Positions 26,085 through 35,573 of a stretch of 64,000 nucleotides of DNA are shown one piece after another. Positions within the stretch are counted from its first letter, which is position 1. Each line of letters starts with the position of its first letter. Made by a program: the position numbers and the translations under genes. This DNA comes from an uncultured Roseibium sp. (lineage in GTDB: Bacteria > Pseudomonadota > Alphaproteobacteria > Rhizobiales > Stappiaceae). The notes under the pieces are model-generated. The model saw nothing but the letters and a program-made list of their open reading frames with translations, made no database searches and had not been told where the DNA came from. The stretch covers positions 434,001 through 498,000 of the forward strand of contig NZ_CANMNP010000001.1 in the NCBI RefSeq assembly GCF_947499295.1. Direction: 5' to 3'.

Positions 26085-26257
26085 TCTGGTCTCCCGCCTG
26101 CAGCAAATGTCTTCGCGCCGCTTCGTATCTGGTCATCTTCAAGAACGAAGCTGTGACACTAAACGGTGCGCAATTGCAACCTGTGCAATATGCTGGTCAC
26201 GTCTCTCCCAACTGCAAATCTATTGCCCGCCGTGTCCGGAAACAGGCCTGTGCGGAT

Positions 26258-26545
26258 TTAAGCCGCCAAAAAGTTCAGCCGCTCATCCAGTCTTGCCGGT
26301 GTGATTTCAAGGATGTCGGCACTTACCACCTCTTCCGCAACAAAGGGGTCACTTGAGACAAATCTCTCCAGTTCTTCACGCGAAACCCGGTGTGCAAGGA
26401 TGCCACCGCCCTGATTTGGCTGCAGGCTACCCACCATCAGAAACATGCCCTGATCGAAACCTTTCTGGATCCAGGCTTTATGGTCCGCGATAAACTCACC
26501 TGCCCGCTCCCTATTCTTTGAAAATCTCAATGTGACAACAAACAT
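26258..26545 (-). CDS. YciI-family protein
   Basis: 95-residue ferredoxin-like alpha/beta protein of the YCII family: MFVVTLRFSKNRERAGEFIADHKAWIQKGFDQGMFLMVGSL and a central FVSSDPFVAEEVVSADILEI. The His in DHKAW and the Asp in SDPF are the putative active-site pair. It starts 33 bp after the TetR gene on the same strand, so it is probably the target and co-transcribed partner of that regulator. Function of the family is mostly unknown; some members act as small dehydrochlorinases or isomerases. Confidence 0.82.
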   Translation of the reverse strand: MFVVTLRFSKNRERAGEFIADHKAWIQKGFDQGMFLMVGSLQPNQGGGILAHRVSREELERFVSSDPFVAEEVVSADILEITPARLDERLNFLAA

Positions 26546-26578
26546 CGGTCGTTAACCTCGCAATAATGATTGTTTCGT

Positions 26579-27172
26579 TCAGGTGGATGAAGGAATTCGG
26601 CGACCTGTGACAGCGATCTCATGCAGCCAGTCGGTGATCTGTTCGACCTCACGGCGCACATACACTTCGTCACCAAACGCTTGTGCAAGGCTCGCCACAC
26701 CCTGGCTCCAACCCAGAACGTGAAGCGCATGCAGCTCAGCGTCCTTGCCAAAACCCAGCGCTCCGAACTGACGCTGAAGCCAATTGCGAAAGAGAGCCAT
26801 GATCTGGTTGGCCCTGGTCCTTGAAGGATGGTTCAGCTTCGCAAGTTCAGCCGTCATCGTGCCGACCGGGCAGCCATATGCCATGATCTTTGATTGGTTC
26901 ACGATGACAATTCGGATGAAACAAATGATGCGCTGGACGGGGTCGTCAGCTGTTTCGTCCCATTTGGCCAACAACGTCTCGCGGTCAGCCAATCGCTTGT
27001 CGATCACCGCATCGAGGATCTCGTCTTTGGTCTTGAAATGATAGTAGAAGTTGCCTCGCGAGATGTTCACAGCCTTGGCAATGTCGGCAAAGGATGTCTG
27101 CACAAATCCTGCGCTGTAGAACAGATCATCAGCTGCCTCGACAATCTGCTGGCGCGTATCGATTGCTGCCAT
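26579..27172 (-). CDS. TetR-family transcriptional regulator
   Basis: 197 residues. N-terminal helix-turn-helix at about 6-50: TRQQIVEAADDLFYSAGFVQTSFADIAKAVNISRGNFYYHFKTKDEIL. The C-terminal half is a helical ligand domain containing a YGCPVGTMTAEL segment, a feature of the AcuR/NemR-like subgroup whose cysteine can sense electrophiles. It heads a two-gene unit with yciI, and the region before it contains several TTAGGA inverted repeats, so autorepression is likely. Confidence 0.88.
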   Translation of the reverse strand: MAAIDTRQQIVEAADDLFYSAGFVQTSFADIAKAVNISRGNFYYHFKTKDEILDAVIDKRLADRETLLAKWDETADDPVQRIICFIRIVIVNQSKIMAYGCPVGTMTAELAKLNHPSRTRANQIMALFRNWLQRQFGALGFGKDAELHALHVLGWSQGVASLAQAFGDEVYVRREVEQITDWLHEIAVTGRRIPSST

Positions 27173-27203
27173 TGCTTTGCTTTCCCATTTGGTGACTTCA
27201 GTG

Positions 27204-27256
27204 TCCTAAAGGGTCATTAGGACAATTGACCTAAAAATTAGGACAAGCATCCTAAT
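27204..27256. promoter_or_regulatory. Candidate TetR operators (TTAGGA inverted repeats)
   Basis: Two inverted repeats lie 32-84 bp upstream of the TetR start: TCCTAA-N7-TTAGGA at 27204-27222 and ATTAGGA-N6-TCCTAAT at 27237-27256. A further CCTAA half-site between them (27230-27234) could pair with either. The repeated core and its position before an autoregulator gene make this a strong operator candidate. Confidence 0.65.
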
Positions 27257-27732
27257 AAGTCAAGCCTCGAACCTGATCGTCCGAATTTTCATCCGCAGTT
27301 TTTACCACTCGACACTCAGGCTCATTGGTTGGCGAACCGCGTTCAGGGCCGAGTGGGAAATCGAACATCAATGCTCACGCCAATGTGAAGAGATCCCATC
27401 GGCAATCCTGACAGCAGGTTGTCAGGATGGTCTCCCTATTTTCTCCCTGTCAGCAGGCACCAGCCTATTGGCTCCGTCGTACAAATTGCCTTTGATAAAA
27501 CAATGCGATGGGGAATATTAATCACCTTTTCACGTAATCTGGAGCTAACTTCATCAGTGTTGATTTTCCTAAACAATGAGAACTCAGCCCGATTGTCGGC
27601 GCATTTTTGCACCGGTGCGGTGCAATTCCCGACATTGGAAAACCAGAAAGCTCTCTTACGTTCAAACCGCTTGGTGGCATTCACAGGCTCGGTCGGGGGC
27701 AAGTCGACCGGGATCCGCGTGGAGGAATTGAT
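27257..27732. other. 476-bp intergenic region before egtB
   Basis: No convincing gene. A 105-codon plus-strand frame runs through most of it and into egtB but has no ribosome site and no family resemblance. CGGTCG and CGACCG form a small dyad near 27691-27711, just before the egtB ribosome site. The egtB-egtD promoter must lie here; I cannot place it. Confidence 0.5.
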
Positions 27733-28998
27733 ATGACAAATTTGGACGGGCAGATACAGCCGTCACCGGTTGACGATATTCTGCATCTCTTCAATCAAAC
27801 CAGATCTCAAACTTTGAAATTGAGCACTCCTTTGAGTGCTGAGGACATGGGCCTTCAATCGATGGAGGACGCGAGTCCCCCCAAGTGGCATCTGGCTCAT
27901 ACGACCTGGTTTTTCGAAGAGTTTATCCTGAAGCCATCGCTCCCTGGCTATCAGCCAATAGACGATCGCTTCGCCCTGCTCTTCAACTCCTATTATGTAC
28001 AGGCCGGCCCCAGGCACACACGTTCCAAGCGCGGACTTTTGTCCCGCCCCTCGGCAGAAGAAGTGATGAACTACCGCAATCACGTCGAAGATGCCGTTCG
28101 TCACGGTCTGATGACCGACGCGTTCGACCTTGACGAACTAAAGCTTGAAGAACTTGTCACGCTTGGTTGTCACCATGAAATGCAGCATCAGGAACTTCTG
28201 GTAACCGACCTTCTGCACGCCTTTTCCTATAATCCGTTGCTTCCGGCCTATTCCGAACCGAAGCCGCTCTCAGTGAGGGCTGCACGGGACTTGAGTTGGA
28301 CCAACTTTGACGGCGGACTTCTGCAAATCGGGCACAATGGAGACGGATTTGCCTACGACTGTGAAGGGCCCCGGCACAAAGTCTGGCTCGATCCGTACAG
28401 GCTTGCCAATCGGCCCGTAACCAACGGCGAGTGGATCGCCTTCATGGAAGACGGCGGCTATGAAACACAAACGCTCTGGCTGATGGAAGGCTGGGCGGTC
28501 AAGGAACAGAACGGTTGGGACACGCCGCTTTACTGGTGGCGGCAGGACGGTGAATGGTGGACCTACACATTGCAGGGTTCACGCCCCGTCGATCCGGCTG
28601 CACCCGTTGTTCATGTCAGCTACTACGAGGCCGACGCGTTTGCCCGTTGGGCAGGTCAACGCCTTCCTACCGAAGCAGAATGGGAAGCGGCCGCGGAGCC
28701 GACGGTAGTTGACGGCAACTTTCTGGATAACGGCGTGCTTTTGCCGACCGGGCAAAAAGACGGTCTTTGGGGCGATGTCTGGCAATGGACCTCAAGCGCT
28801 TTTTCGCCCTACCCCGGCTTCAAGCCGCCGGAAGGTGCAATCGGCGAATACAACGGCAAATTCATGGTGAACCAGATGGTTCTTCGAGGCGGCTCCTGTG
28901 CAACGCCCAAGCAGCAAATGCGCGCCTCTTATCGCACTTTCTTCTATCCACACCAGCGTTGGCAAATGCTGGGCCTCAGACTGGCGGCTGACCTATGA
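27733..28998 (+). CDS. egtB: Ergothioneine biosynthesis sulfoxide synthase EgtB
   Basis: 421-residue iron enzyme that joins a sulfur donor (gamma-glutamylcysteine or cysteine) to trimethylhistidine with O2. N-terminal DinB-like domain with probable iron ligands His53 in PKWHLAHTTWFFEE and His148/His152 in the HEMQHQE motif; the C-terminal formylglycine-generating-enzyme-like domain includes RLPTEAEWEAAA, WGDVWQWTSSAF and VLRGGSCATP. GGAGG lies seven bases before the ATG at 27733, which is why longer upstream starts are rejected. It overlaps egtD by 4 bp. Ergothioneine is a thiol antioxidant. Confidence 0.93.
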   Translation: MTNLDGQIQPSPVDDILHLFNQTRSQTLKLSTPLSAEDMGLQSMEDASPPKWHLAHTTWFFEEFILKPSLPGYQPIDDRFALLFNSYYVQAGPRHTRSKRGLLSRPSAEEVMNYRNHVEDAVRHGLMTDAFDLDELKLEELVTLGCHHEMQHQELLVTDLLHAFSYNPLLPAYSEPKPLSVRAARDLSWTNFDGGLLQIGHNGDGFAYDCEGPRHKVWLDPYRLANRPVTNGEWIAFMEDGGYETQTLWLMEGWAVKEQNGWDTPLYWWRQDGEWWTYTLQGSRPVDPAAPVVHVSYYEADAFARWAGQRLPTEAEWEAAAEPTVVDGNFLDNGVLLPTGQKDGLWGDVWQWTSSAFSPYPGFKPPEGAIGEYNGKFMVNQMVLRGGSCATPKQQMRASYRTFFYPHQRWQMLGLRLAADL

Positions 28999-29942
28999 GC
29001 AAACACGTTCCCCCTGTCTCTCACAATGATGCGTTCCGATCCGATGTCTTGTCGGGCCTTGGCGCAGATCAAAAGCAGCTTTCCAGCAAATGGCTTTACG
29101 ATGATGTCGGCTCGCATCTCTTCGAAGCCATAACAGAGCTGGACGCCTATTATCCAACGCGCACGGAATTGACCATTCTGGAAGAGAATGTCGACAAATA
29201 CCGGAGACTGCCCGGCGCACGCGGCGCCATGGTCGAACTGGGTAGTGGTTCAAGCCGAAAGACCAATTTGCTGCTTGGCGCCTTTCCGGATCTGTCGGTC
29301 TATATGCCAATCGACATTTCGGCCAATCACCTGAAAGAGGCCGCGGAACGCGTTCGAAGGGCGTTTCCGTCCCTCGCCGTTATTCCTGTGGCCGCGGATT
29401 TCACCGAACCTCTGGGTCAGCTGCCGCTGTTGCCGGAATTACCGGTTCTGGTGTTCTTTCCCGGGTCAACCATCGGCAACTTCGAAAGAGCGGACGCAGC
29501 CAGCCTTTTGAAGAATATTCGGACAGTAATGCCGAACGCGACCATGATTGTCGGCGTGGACCGCCCAAAGGCACAGCACGTCCTGATCGAAGCCTATGAT
29601 GACCCAGCGGGGGTTACAGCCGCTTTCAATCAAAATATTCTGCAGCGCATCAATCGCGATCTGAATGGTCGGTTTGACCTCTCATCTTTCAAGCACAAAG
29701 CTGTCTGGAACGCTGAAGACAGCCGGATCGAAATGCATCTTGTCAGCAAATGCACACAATCGGTCGACGTCGGAGGGGTAACCTTCGCGTTCCAGGAAGG
29801 CGAGACAATCCACACTGAAAACTCACACAAATACAGTGAAGGCGCGTTTGCCGAGATTGCTGATGAGGCCGGCTGGCGGATCTTGAGTTCCGATACCGAT
29901 CGTGAGGGCTATTTCGCGGTCTACACCATGCAGGCTTTGTGA
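28995..29942 (+). CDS. egtD: L-histidine N-alpha-methyltransferase EgtD
   Basis: 315-residue SAM-dependent enzyme that trimethylates histidine to hercynine, the first step of ergothioneine synthesis. Family marks are LSSKWLYDDVGSHLFEAITELDAYYPTRTE near the N-terminus, VELGSGSSRKT (SAM site, about 76-86), MPIDISANHL, and VFFPGSTIGNF. ATGA overlap with egtB shows translational coupling. No egtA, egtC or egtE gene follows; an EgtC-like gene lies about 21 kb upstream in this window. Confidence 0.94.
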   Translation: MSKHVPPVSHNDAFRSDVLSGLGADQKQLSSKWLYDDVGSHLFEAITELDAYYPTRTELTILEENVDKYRRLPGARGAMVELGSGSSRKTNLLLGAFPDLSVYMPIDISANHLKEAAERVRRAFPSLAVIPVAADFTEPLGQLPLLPELPVLVFFPGSTIGNFERADAASLLKNIRTVMPNATMIVGVDRPKAQHVLIEAYDDPAGVTAAFNQNILQRINRDLNGRFDLSSFKHKAVWNAEDSRIEMHLVSKCTQSVDVGGVTFAFQEGETIHTENSHKYSEGAFAEIADEAGWRILSSDTDREGYFAVYTMQAL

Positions 29943-29969
29943 CGCGGCATCTTCAAAAGAATATTGCCG

Positions 29970-30596
29970 TCAGCGCTCGGTGACCGCCAGCCTGACGGCA
30001 AGTCCGACGAAGACGATGCCCGCAAGGCGATTAAGCCAGGTCTGAGCGCTTGGAGACTGCCTCAAGTAGGTTCCGATCAGCCCGCCGCCAAGGGCCACGG
30101 CACCGAAGACCAGGATCGTCGCAACGATGAACAACCCTCCGAACAGCATGATCTGAACCGGCACCGATCCTCTGGCCGGATCGGCAAACTGCGGCAGGAA
30201 TGCCAAAAAGAAGATGGCAACTTTTGGGTTGGTGACGTTCATGATGATGCCGCGACGAAAAAGTGCGGGCAGCGGCAAGGATGGCGTGCTTTGCATTTTC
30301 AGGTCCGCACCTCCTGCCCGGAAAGCCTGGAACGCCAGATAGATCAGGTAGGCTGCGCCAACAAATTTCAGCAATGTGAAAGCCAGCACCGAAGTTTCGA
30401 ATATTGCGGCCACACCCACCGAAACTGCAATGCTGTGAACAATCAGTCCCGTGCAAAGACCAAGTGTGACGACCAGGCCAGCAAGCCTGCCATAGAGAGC
30501 AGACTGGGTGAGGACAAAAATATTGTCAGGCCCTGGCGCAAGGCCAAGCGCGATCGCAGCAGCAAAAAAGACCGTCAGAACATCGAATGGAATCAC
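29970..30596 (-). CDS. LysE/RhtB-family amino-acid exporter
   Basis: 208-residue inner-membrane exporter with about six hydrophobic segments and the family stretch ALGLAPGPDNIFVLTQSALYGRLAGLVVTLGLCTG. GTG at 30596 is chosen because AGGGGGAA lies six bases upstream and the length then matches the family; an ATG 18 codons upstream adds a hydrophilic leader. It is convergent with egtD and divergent from the RpiR gene. The exported metabolite is unknown; homoserine, threonine or other amino acids are typical. Confidence 0.87.
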   Translation of the reverse strand: MIPFDVLTVFFAAAIALGLAPGPDNIFVLTQSALYGRLAGLVVTLGLCTGLIVHSIAVSVGVAAIFETSVLAFTLLKFVGAAYLIYLAFQAFRAGGADLKMQSTPSLPLPALFRRGIIMNVTNPKVAIFFLAFLPQFADPARGSVPVQIMLFGGLFIVATILVFGAVALGGGLIGTYLRQSPSAQTWLNRLAGIVFVGLAVRLAVTER

Positions 30597-30799
30597 AACC
30601 GGTTCCCCCTGGTGCCTCCAAGCTTCAACGGTGAAAGCAACCGGCGTCAAGAGCGGCGTTCAATGAGCTGCAGAACCGTGGAGCCGATAAAGGACAACTG
30701 ACGAGTTGGCACTTCCTTGGTGTGGTTCGAACACTGAACAGGAATGGCTTGAAATCTCGCAGATCTGACAGCCGTAGAAGAAACAATAGCTTCCGCAAG

Positions 30800-30847
30800 G
30801 AAACATTTGTTTCATGGTTTGACTTTCGAAAAAACAAATGAAACAGT
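30800..30847. promoter_or_regulatory. Candidate RpiR operator repeats
   Basis: GAAACA-TT-TGTTTC is a perfect palindrome at 30800-30813. A second element at 30835-30845, CAAATGAAACA, is the inverse of TGTTTCATG at 30808-30816, so two overlapping dyads occupy the last 50 bp before the RpiR start. RpiR-type regulators often bind GAAA/TTTC dyads. Probable autoregulation and control of the downstream TRAP genes. Confidence 0.55.
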
Positions 30848-30853
30848 AACGAA

Positions 30854-31723
30854 ATGGAAACTATTTCGCCGCCGCAGATAAGGACAGCGATCTCGGCGAA
30901 TTACGCCGAGTTGAGCGACACACTTCGTGTTGCGGCGGATTATATTGCCGAAAATCAGGTTGAAATCGCAACCCGCAGCCTGCGATCGGTTGCGTCCGCA
31001 AGCGGCGTCTCTCCAGCGAGTTACACCCGTCTTGCGCGGGCATTGGGTTTTTCCGACTACGAGGCTCTCAGAGAACAGGCCCGCTCGGAAATCAGCCGAC
31101 GCGGCGGCGGTTCCTTTCAGGACAAGGCCCGGAAACTGCAATCCTACGCGGACCAGCCATTGCTGCCGCGTCAGGTTTCTGCCTGCATTGACAACATCAA
31201 GGCACTCGTTGATGACATTGATCCGTCCATGCTGGACGCAACGGTTCAGCAGCTGGAACGGTCACGCAGGATCATCCTGATCGGCGCTCTCGCCTCGGCA
31301 GGGTTCACCGACTACTTCGCCTATCTCGCCAAATGGTTTGATGACAGGTGGATCGTCGCCGGCCGGAACGGCGCCACGCTGGGAAGTACGCTTGCCGGAG
31401 TGTCTTCCAAGGACACTGTGATTGTCATCTCAAAACATCCCTATGCACATCGTTCTGTCCGTGCGGCAGAGATCGCAGCGGCAAGCGGCGCAAAGGTGAT
31501 CGTCCTGACAGACAGCCATGCGTTTCCGGGACTACAATTCGCCGACTTTCATTTCATACAACGCACTGAAAGTCCTCACTTTTTCTCATCTTACGCGGCC
31601 ACTCTCGTGCTTATAGAAACCATAACAGGCATGTTGGTCGCGCGAGCCGGATCCGATGCAGAAGCCCGGATCCAAGACGTCGAGAAGCACAACCGCTTAC
31701 TCGACGAATTTGAAAACGTCTAA
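30854..31723 (+). CDS. RpiR-family regulator (HTH plus SIS domain)
   Basis: 289 residues: N-terminal HTH_6 (LSDTLRVAADYIAENQVEIATRSLRSVASASGVSPASYTRLARALGFSDYEALREQ, about 20-75) and a sugar-isomerase (SIS) domain with RRIILIGALASAGFTDYFAYL and DTVIVISKHPYAHRSVRAAEIAAASGAKVIVLTD. RpiR proteins respond to phosphosugars or related phosphorylated ligands. The gene is followed after 57 bp by the TAXI binding-protein gene on the same strand, suggesting that it controls that transporter. Confidence 0.87.
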   Translation: METISPPQIRTAISANYAELSDTLRVAADYIAENQVEIATRSLRSVASASGVSPASYTRLARALGFSDYEALREQARSEISRRGGGSFQDKARKLQSYADQPLLPRQVSACIDNIKALVDDIDPSMLDATVQQLERSRRIILIGALASAGFTDYFAYLAKWFDDRWIVAGRNGATLGSTLAGVSSKDTVIVISKHPYAHRSVRAAEIAAASGAKVIVLTDSHAFPGLQFADFHFIQRTESPHFFSSYAATLVLIETITGMLVARAGSDAEARIQDVEKHNRLLDEFENV

Positions 31724-31780
31724 GGTGGCAACGACCATTTTAGGCTTAGAAAACTTGAATTAAGAGGGAAGCCTAGTCAA

Positions 31781-32749
31781 ATGATGATGAAAATGAACCT
31801 TGCAGGCGCTGTGATGGCGACCAGCATTGCATTCACGGGCGCCGCCTCCGCAGAGGAATTCATCACCATCGGCACAGGTGGTGTGACTGGCGTTTATTAC
31901 CCGACCGGCGGCGCAATCTGCCGATTGGTCAACAAGGGCCGAAAAGATCACGGGATCCGTTGTTCGGTCGAATCCACTGGTGGTTCTGTTTACAACATCA
32001 ACACTGTTCGTGAAGGCGAGCTGGAATTTGGTGTGGCACAGTCCGATTGGCAGTATCACGCTTACAACGGCACTTCCAAGTTTGAAGAAAAAGGTCCGTT
32101 TGAAGGCCTTCGTGCCGTGTTCTCCGTGCATCCGGAGCCGTTCACGGTTGTTGCACGCGCGGATTCAGGCATCAAGAACTTCGAAGACCTGAAAGGCAAG
32201 CGCGTCAACATCGGCAACCCGGGTTCCGGTCAGCGCGGCACCATGGAAGTTCTGATGGAAGCGATGGGCTGGACCACGGACGATTTCACGCAGGCTACTG
32301 AGCTGAAGGCTGCTGAGCAGTCCGCTGCGCTTTGCGACAACCAGATCGACGCGATGATCTACACTGTGGGTCACCCGTCCGGTTCTATCCAGGAAGCCAC
32401 GACTGCATGTGATTCCGTTCTGGTGAACGTGGGTGGTGAAACTGTCGACAAACTGGTCGCAGACAACAGCTACTACCGTACAGCCACCATTCCAGGCGGC
32501 ATGTATCGCGGCAACGATGCAGACACCGGCACCTTCGGTGTTGGCGCAACCTTCGTAACCTCGGCAGACGTATCGGAAGACACAGTCTACACGCTGGTGA
32601 AGTCAGTCTTTGAAAACTTCGATGCGTTCAAGAAGCTGCATCCGGCATTCGCCAACCTGAAGCCGGAAGAAATGGCTCAGGACGGCCTGTCCGCACCGCT
32701 TCATCCGGGCGCTGCGAAATATTACAAAGAGCAAGGCTGGATCAACTAA
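31781..32749 (+). CDS. TAXI-family TRAP transporter solute-binding protein
   Basis: 322 residues with a signal peptide ([24 protein letters not shown]). TAXI family marks are [50 protein letters not shown] near the N-terminus, [26 protein letters not shown], and the late [15 protein letters not shown] end. TAXI proteins deliver ligands such as glutamate or dicarboxylates to fused TRAP permeases; the ligand here is unknown. It precedes the fused permease gene with a stem-loop in the gap. Confidence 0.93.
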   Translation: MMMKMNLAGAVMATSIAFTGAASAEEFITIGTGGVTGVYYPTGGAICRLVNKGRKDHGIRCSVESTGGSVYNINTVREGELEFGVAQSDWQYHAYNGTSKFEEKGPFEGLRAVFSVHPEPFTVVARADSGIKNFEDLKGKRVNIGNPGSGQRGTMEVLMEAMGWTTDDFTQATELKAAEQSAALCDNQIDAMIYTVGHPSGSIQEATTACDSVLVNVGGETVDKLVADNSYYRTATIPGGMYRGNDADTGTFGVGATFVTSADVSEDTVYTLVKSVFENFDAFKKLHPAFANLKPEEMAQDGLSAPLHPGAAKYYKEQGWIN

Positions 32750-32768
32750 GCTCCTGTCTTTCAAAAAT

Positions 32769-32793
32769 ACGGGTCCGGAATTTCCGGGCCCGT
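32769..32793 (+). promoter_or_regulatory. Stem-loop between the TAXI binding-protein and permease genes
   Basis: ACGGGTCCGG, loop AATTT, CCGGGCCCGT (one G-U pair) lies 19 bp after the binding-protein stop in a 196-bp gap. Probably an attenuator or 3'-end stabiliser that lowers permease expression relative to the binding protein. Confidence 0.6.
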
Positions 32794-32945
32794 TCTGTAG
32801 CGCCGGTCCAATTTCAATTCTTCACGACCGCTTGCGCTCTCCAGAACTAAAAAGTCTGATCTAGGCGCAGGATTGCGTCCTGCCCGATCGTTGAATTTGA
32901 ACAGTGCCGGCGCTGTTGATCAGCCGGATGACCGGGGGAATTTTA

Positions 32946-35573
32946 ATGTCAGAGCAGAACCAACAGAACGGGCAGGCAAAGGGGCAAGGCCTTTCTGAAG
33001 AAGAACTTCAAGAACTAGTTGCCGCCTCTGATTCCGGATCGAGAAATCCTGCCGGTGCGGTCGGTCTGCTGATTGCGGGCATTGCCCTGACATGGTCATG
33101 CTTTCAGGTCCTGCTGGCATCTCCGATTGTCTACAATGTTCTGCCTTCGGATCTGATCAACAACAGCCGTCAGTTCCACCTGGCGTTCTCCATGTTTCTG
33201 GCTTTCATGGCCTATCCGGCGCTGAAATCGAGCCCCCGCCATCATGTCCCCATTCAGGACTGGATCCTTGCCCTGTTTGGGGCGTTCATCGCGCTCTACG
33301 GCTTCTTCTTCTATGAAAAGATCGTCAACAATGGCGGCCTGGCCGACCACACTGACAAGTGGTTTGCGCTAGCCGGGGTCATTGTCCTGTTCGAAGCGGC
33401 CAGACGCGCGCTCGGCCCGGCAATGGCGATCGTGGCAACGATCTTCCTGCTTTATGTCTTCTTCGGTTCCTCACCCTGGGTTCCGGAAGTTATCCGCTGG
33501 AAGGGTGCATCCCTCCAAAAGGCCATGAGCCACATGTGGATCACATCCGAAGGCGTCTTCGGAATTGCGCTCGGCGTTTCCACCAAATTCGTATTCCTGT
33601 TTGTGCTGTTCGGTGCACTCCTGGATAAGGCGGGCGCAGGCAACTACTTCATCAAGATGGCATTCGGTGCGCTTGGTCACCTTAAAGGCGGTCCGGCAAA
33701 GGCTGCTGTCGTGGGCTCAGCCGCGACTGGCCTGATTTCAGGTTCCTCTATCGCCAACGTTGTCACCACAGGCACATTCACCATTCCTCTGATGAAACGG
33801 GTCGGCTTTACTTCCGAACAGGCCGGTTCTGTCGAAGTCGCCTCTTCGGTCAACGGTCAGATCATGCCACCGGTTATGGGCGCTGCGGCCTTCCTGATGG
33901 TTGAATATGTCGGCATTTCCTATGTTGAAGTGATCACCCACGCATTCCTGCCAGCTCTGATTTCCTATATCGCGCTGGTCTATATCGTGCATTTGGAAGC
34001 CGTGAAGCGAAACATGCCGACAATCGGTCACAAGGCTGTTTCGACGCTGCGCACCGTACTTGGCATGTTCTTCTTCTTCGCCGGATTTGCCGTGCTCTGT
34101 TACGTCATCCAGTTCCCGATCGGCTGGATCGTCGCACTCGTGCCCGCCGGGGCCAATTGGATACTTGCAGCACTGGTTTTCGTTGCTTATCTGGCACTTC
34201 TCAAACTGGCAGCCAGCGTTGACGACCTGCATCCGGACGATCCGAATGCCAAGGAAATCACGCTTCCAGAGATTTCCGAGATCTACAAGGCCGGCCTCTA
34301 CTATCTGTTGCCGATCATTGTTCTGGTCTACTTCCTGATGATCGAGCAGAAGTCACCGGGCCTCTCAGCCTTCTGGGCTACTGCCCTGCTCTTCGTGATC
34401 CTGCTCACGCAACGTCCGATCAAGGCAATTTTCCGCGGCGAAAATGAAATGGTCGAAGCGTTCAAGGAAGGCGTGAGCGACCTTGTTCACGGCATGATTG
34501 ACGGTGCCCGTAACATGATCGGCATCGGTCTTGCTACGGCGACCGCGGGTGTGATCGTCGGAACCGTGACGCTGACCGGCATCGGTCAGGTCATGGCAGA
34601 TCTCGTGGAATTCGTCTCCGGCGGCAATCTGGTGCTGATGCTGGTATTTGTCGGCGTGCTTTCGCTGGTGCTTGGCATGGGCCTTCCAACAACCGCGAAC
34701 TACATTGTCGTGTCTTCGTTGATGGCCGGCGTCGTGGTCGAGCTTGGCGCCCAGTCCGGCCTCATTGTGCCGCTGATTGCCGTGCACCTGTTTGTGTTCT
34801 ATTTCGGCATAATGGCGGATGTGACGCCACCCGTGGGACTTGCCTCCTTTGCCGCGGCCGCGGTGTCGGGGGGCGACGCGATAAAAACGGGCTTTACGGC
34901 TTTCTTCTATTCGCTCCGGACAGTTGCGCTGCCATTCGTGTTCATCTTCAACACCGATCTCCTGTTGATCGATGTCGGCTGGATACAGGGCATAATCGTC
35001 TTCATTGTCGCCACCGTCGCAATCCTGGTGTTCACGGCCGGGACCATGGGACACTTCATTACGCGCAACAAAATCTACGAGAGCATTGCTCTGGTTCTGG
35101 TTGCGTTCGTGCTGTTCCGTCCGGACTTCTTCATGAACAGGATCCAGCCTCCTTTTGAGCAGGTTCCACCAACCGAATTTGTTCAGGCTGTCGGCAATGC
35201 ACCTGCAGGAGAGGAAATTCGTGTTGAGGTCAGCGGTCCCGACTTCGATACCGGTCTGACAACGGCAACGACCCTTGTCCTGTCACCTGGCGGCGAGGAT
35301 GGCGGCGACGCGCGTCTGAGTGCGCTTGGCCTGACCGTTCTGGAGGAAGACGGCGTTCTCAAGCTGGAAGAACCGTTCCCGGGAACACCATTCTTCGAAG
35401 CCATGAGCAACTTCGACTTCTATGCCGATGAACCCGTTATCATCGACACTGCACAGATTGAGGTTGCCCAATTGCCGAAGGAACTGATTTTCATTCCCGG
35501 CTTCGCACTTCTGATCCTGATTTATCTGGTCCAGCGCGCACGTGCTGGCCGCCTGGAAGGAGCACCGGCATGA
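32946..35573 (+). CDS. Fused TRAP transporter permease (4TM+12TM, DUF3394 end)
   Basis: 875-residue permease in which small and large TRAP subunits are one chain, the form that works with TAXI binding proteins. The first quarter has four helices and the link region RRALGPAMAIVATIFLLYVFF; the DctM-like part has GSAATGLISGSSIANVVTTGTFTIPLMKRVGF and VLGMGLPTTANYIVVSSLMAGVV with MADVTPPVGLASFAAAAVSGGD. The last 180 residues (IRVEVSGPDFDTGLTTATTLVL and following) are the soluble DUF3394 extension. GGGGGA lies a few bases before ATG 32946. It overlaps the UspA gene by 4 bp. Confidence 0.93.
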   Translation: MSEQNQQNGQAKGQGLSEEELQELVAASDSGSRNPAGAVGLLIAGIALTWSCFQVLLASPIVYNVLPSDLINNSRQFHLAFSMFLAFMAYPALKSSPRHHVPIQDWILALFGAFIALYGFFFYEKIVNNGGLADHTDKWFALAGVIVLFEAARRALGPAMAIVATIFLLYVFFGSSPWVPEVIRWKGASLQKAMSHMWITSEGVFGIALGVSTKFVFLFVLFGALLDKAGAGNYFIKMAFGALGHLKGGPAKAAVVGSAATGLISGSSIANVVTTGTFTIPLMKRVGFTSEQAGSVEVASSVNGQIMPPVMGAAAFLMVEYVGISYVEVITHAFLPALISYIALVYIVHLEAVKRNMPTIGHKAVSTLRTVLGMFFFFAGFAVLCYVIQFPIGWIVALVPAGANWILAALVFVAYLALLKLAASVDDLHPDDPNAKEITLPEISEIYKAGLYYLLPIIVLVYFLMIEQKSPGLSAFWATALLFVILLTQRPIKAIFRGENEMVEAFKEGVSDLVHGMIDGARNMIGIGLATATAGVIVGTVTLTGIGQVMADLVEFVSGGNLVLMLVFVGVLSLVLGMGLPTTANYIVVSSLMAGVVVELGAQSGLIVPLIAVHLFVFYFGIMADVTPPVGLASFAAAAVSGGDAIKTGFTAFFYSLRTVALPFVFIFNTDLLLIDVGWIQGIIVFIVATVAILVFTAGTMGHFITRNKIYESIALVLVAFVLFRPDFFMNRIQPPFEQVPPTEFVQAVGNAPAGEEIRVEVSGPDFDTGLTTATTLVLSPGGEDGGDARLSALGLTVLEEDGVLKLEEPFPGTPFFEAMSNFDFYADEPVIIDTAQIEVAQLPKELIFIPGFALLILIYLVQRARAGRLEGAPA

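Noticed and set aside
27419..27736. 105-codon frame upstream of egtB
   Set aside because: No ribosome site, no family signal, and it overlaps the egtB ribosome site and start.
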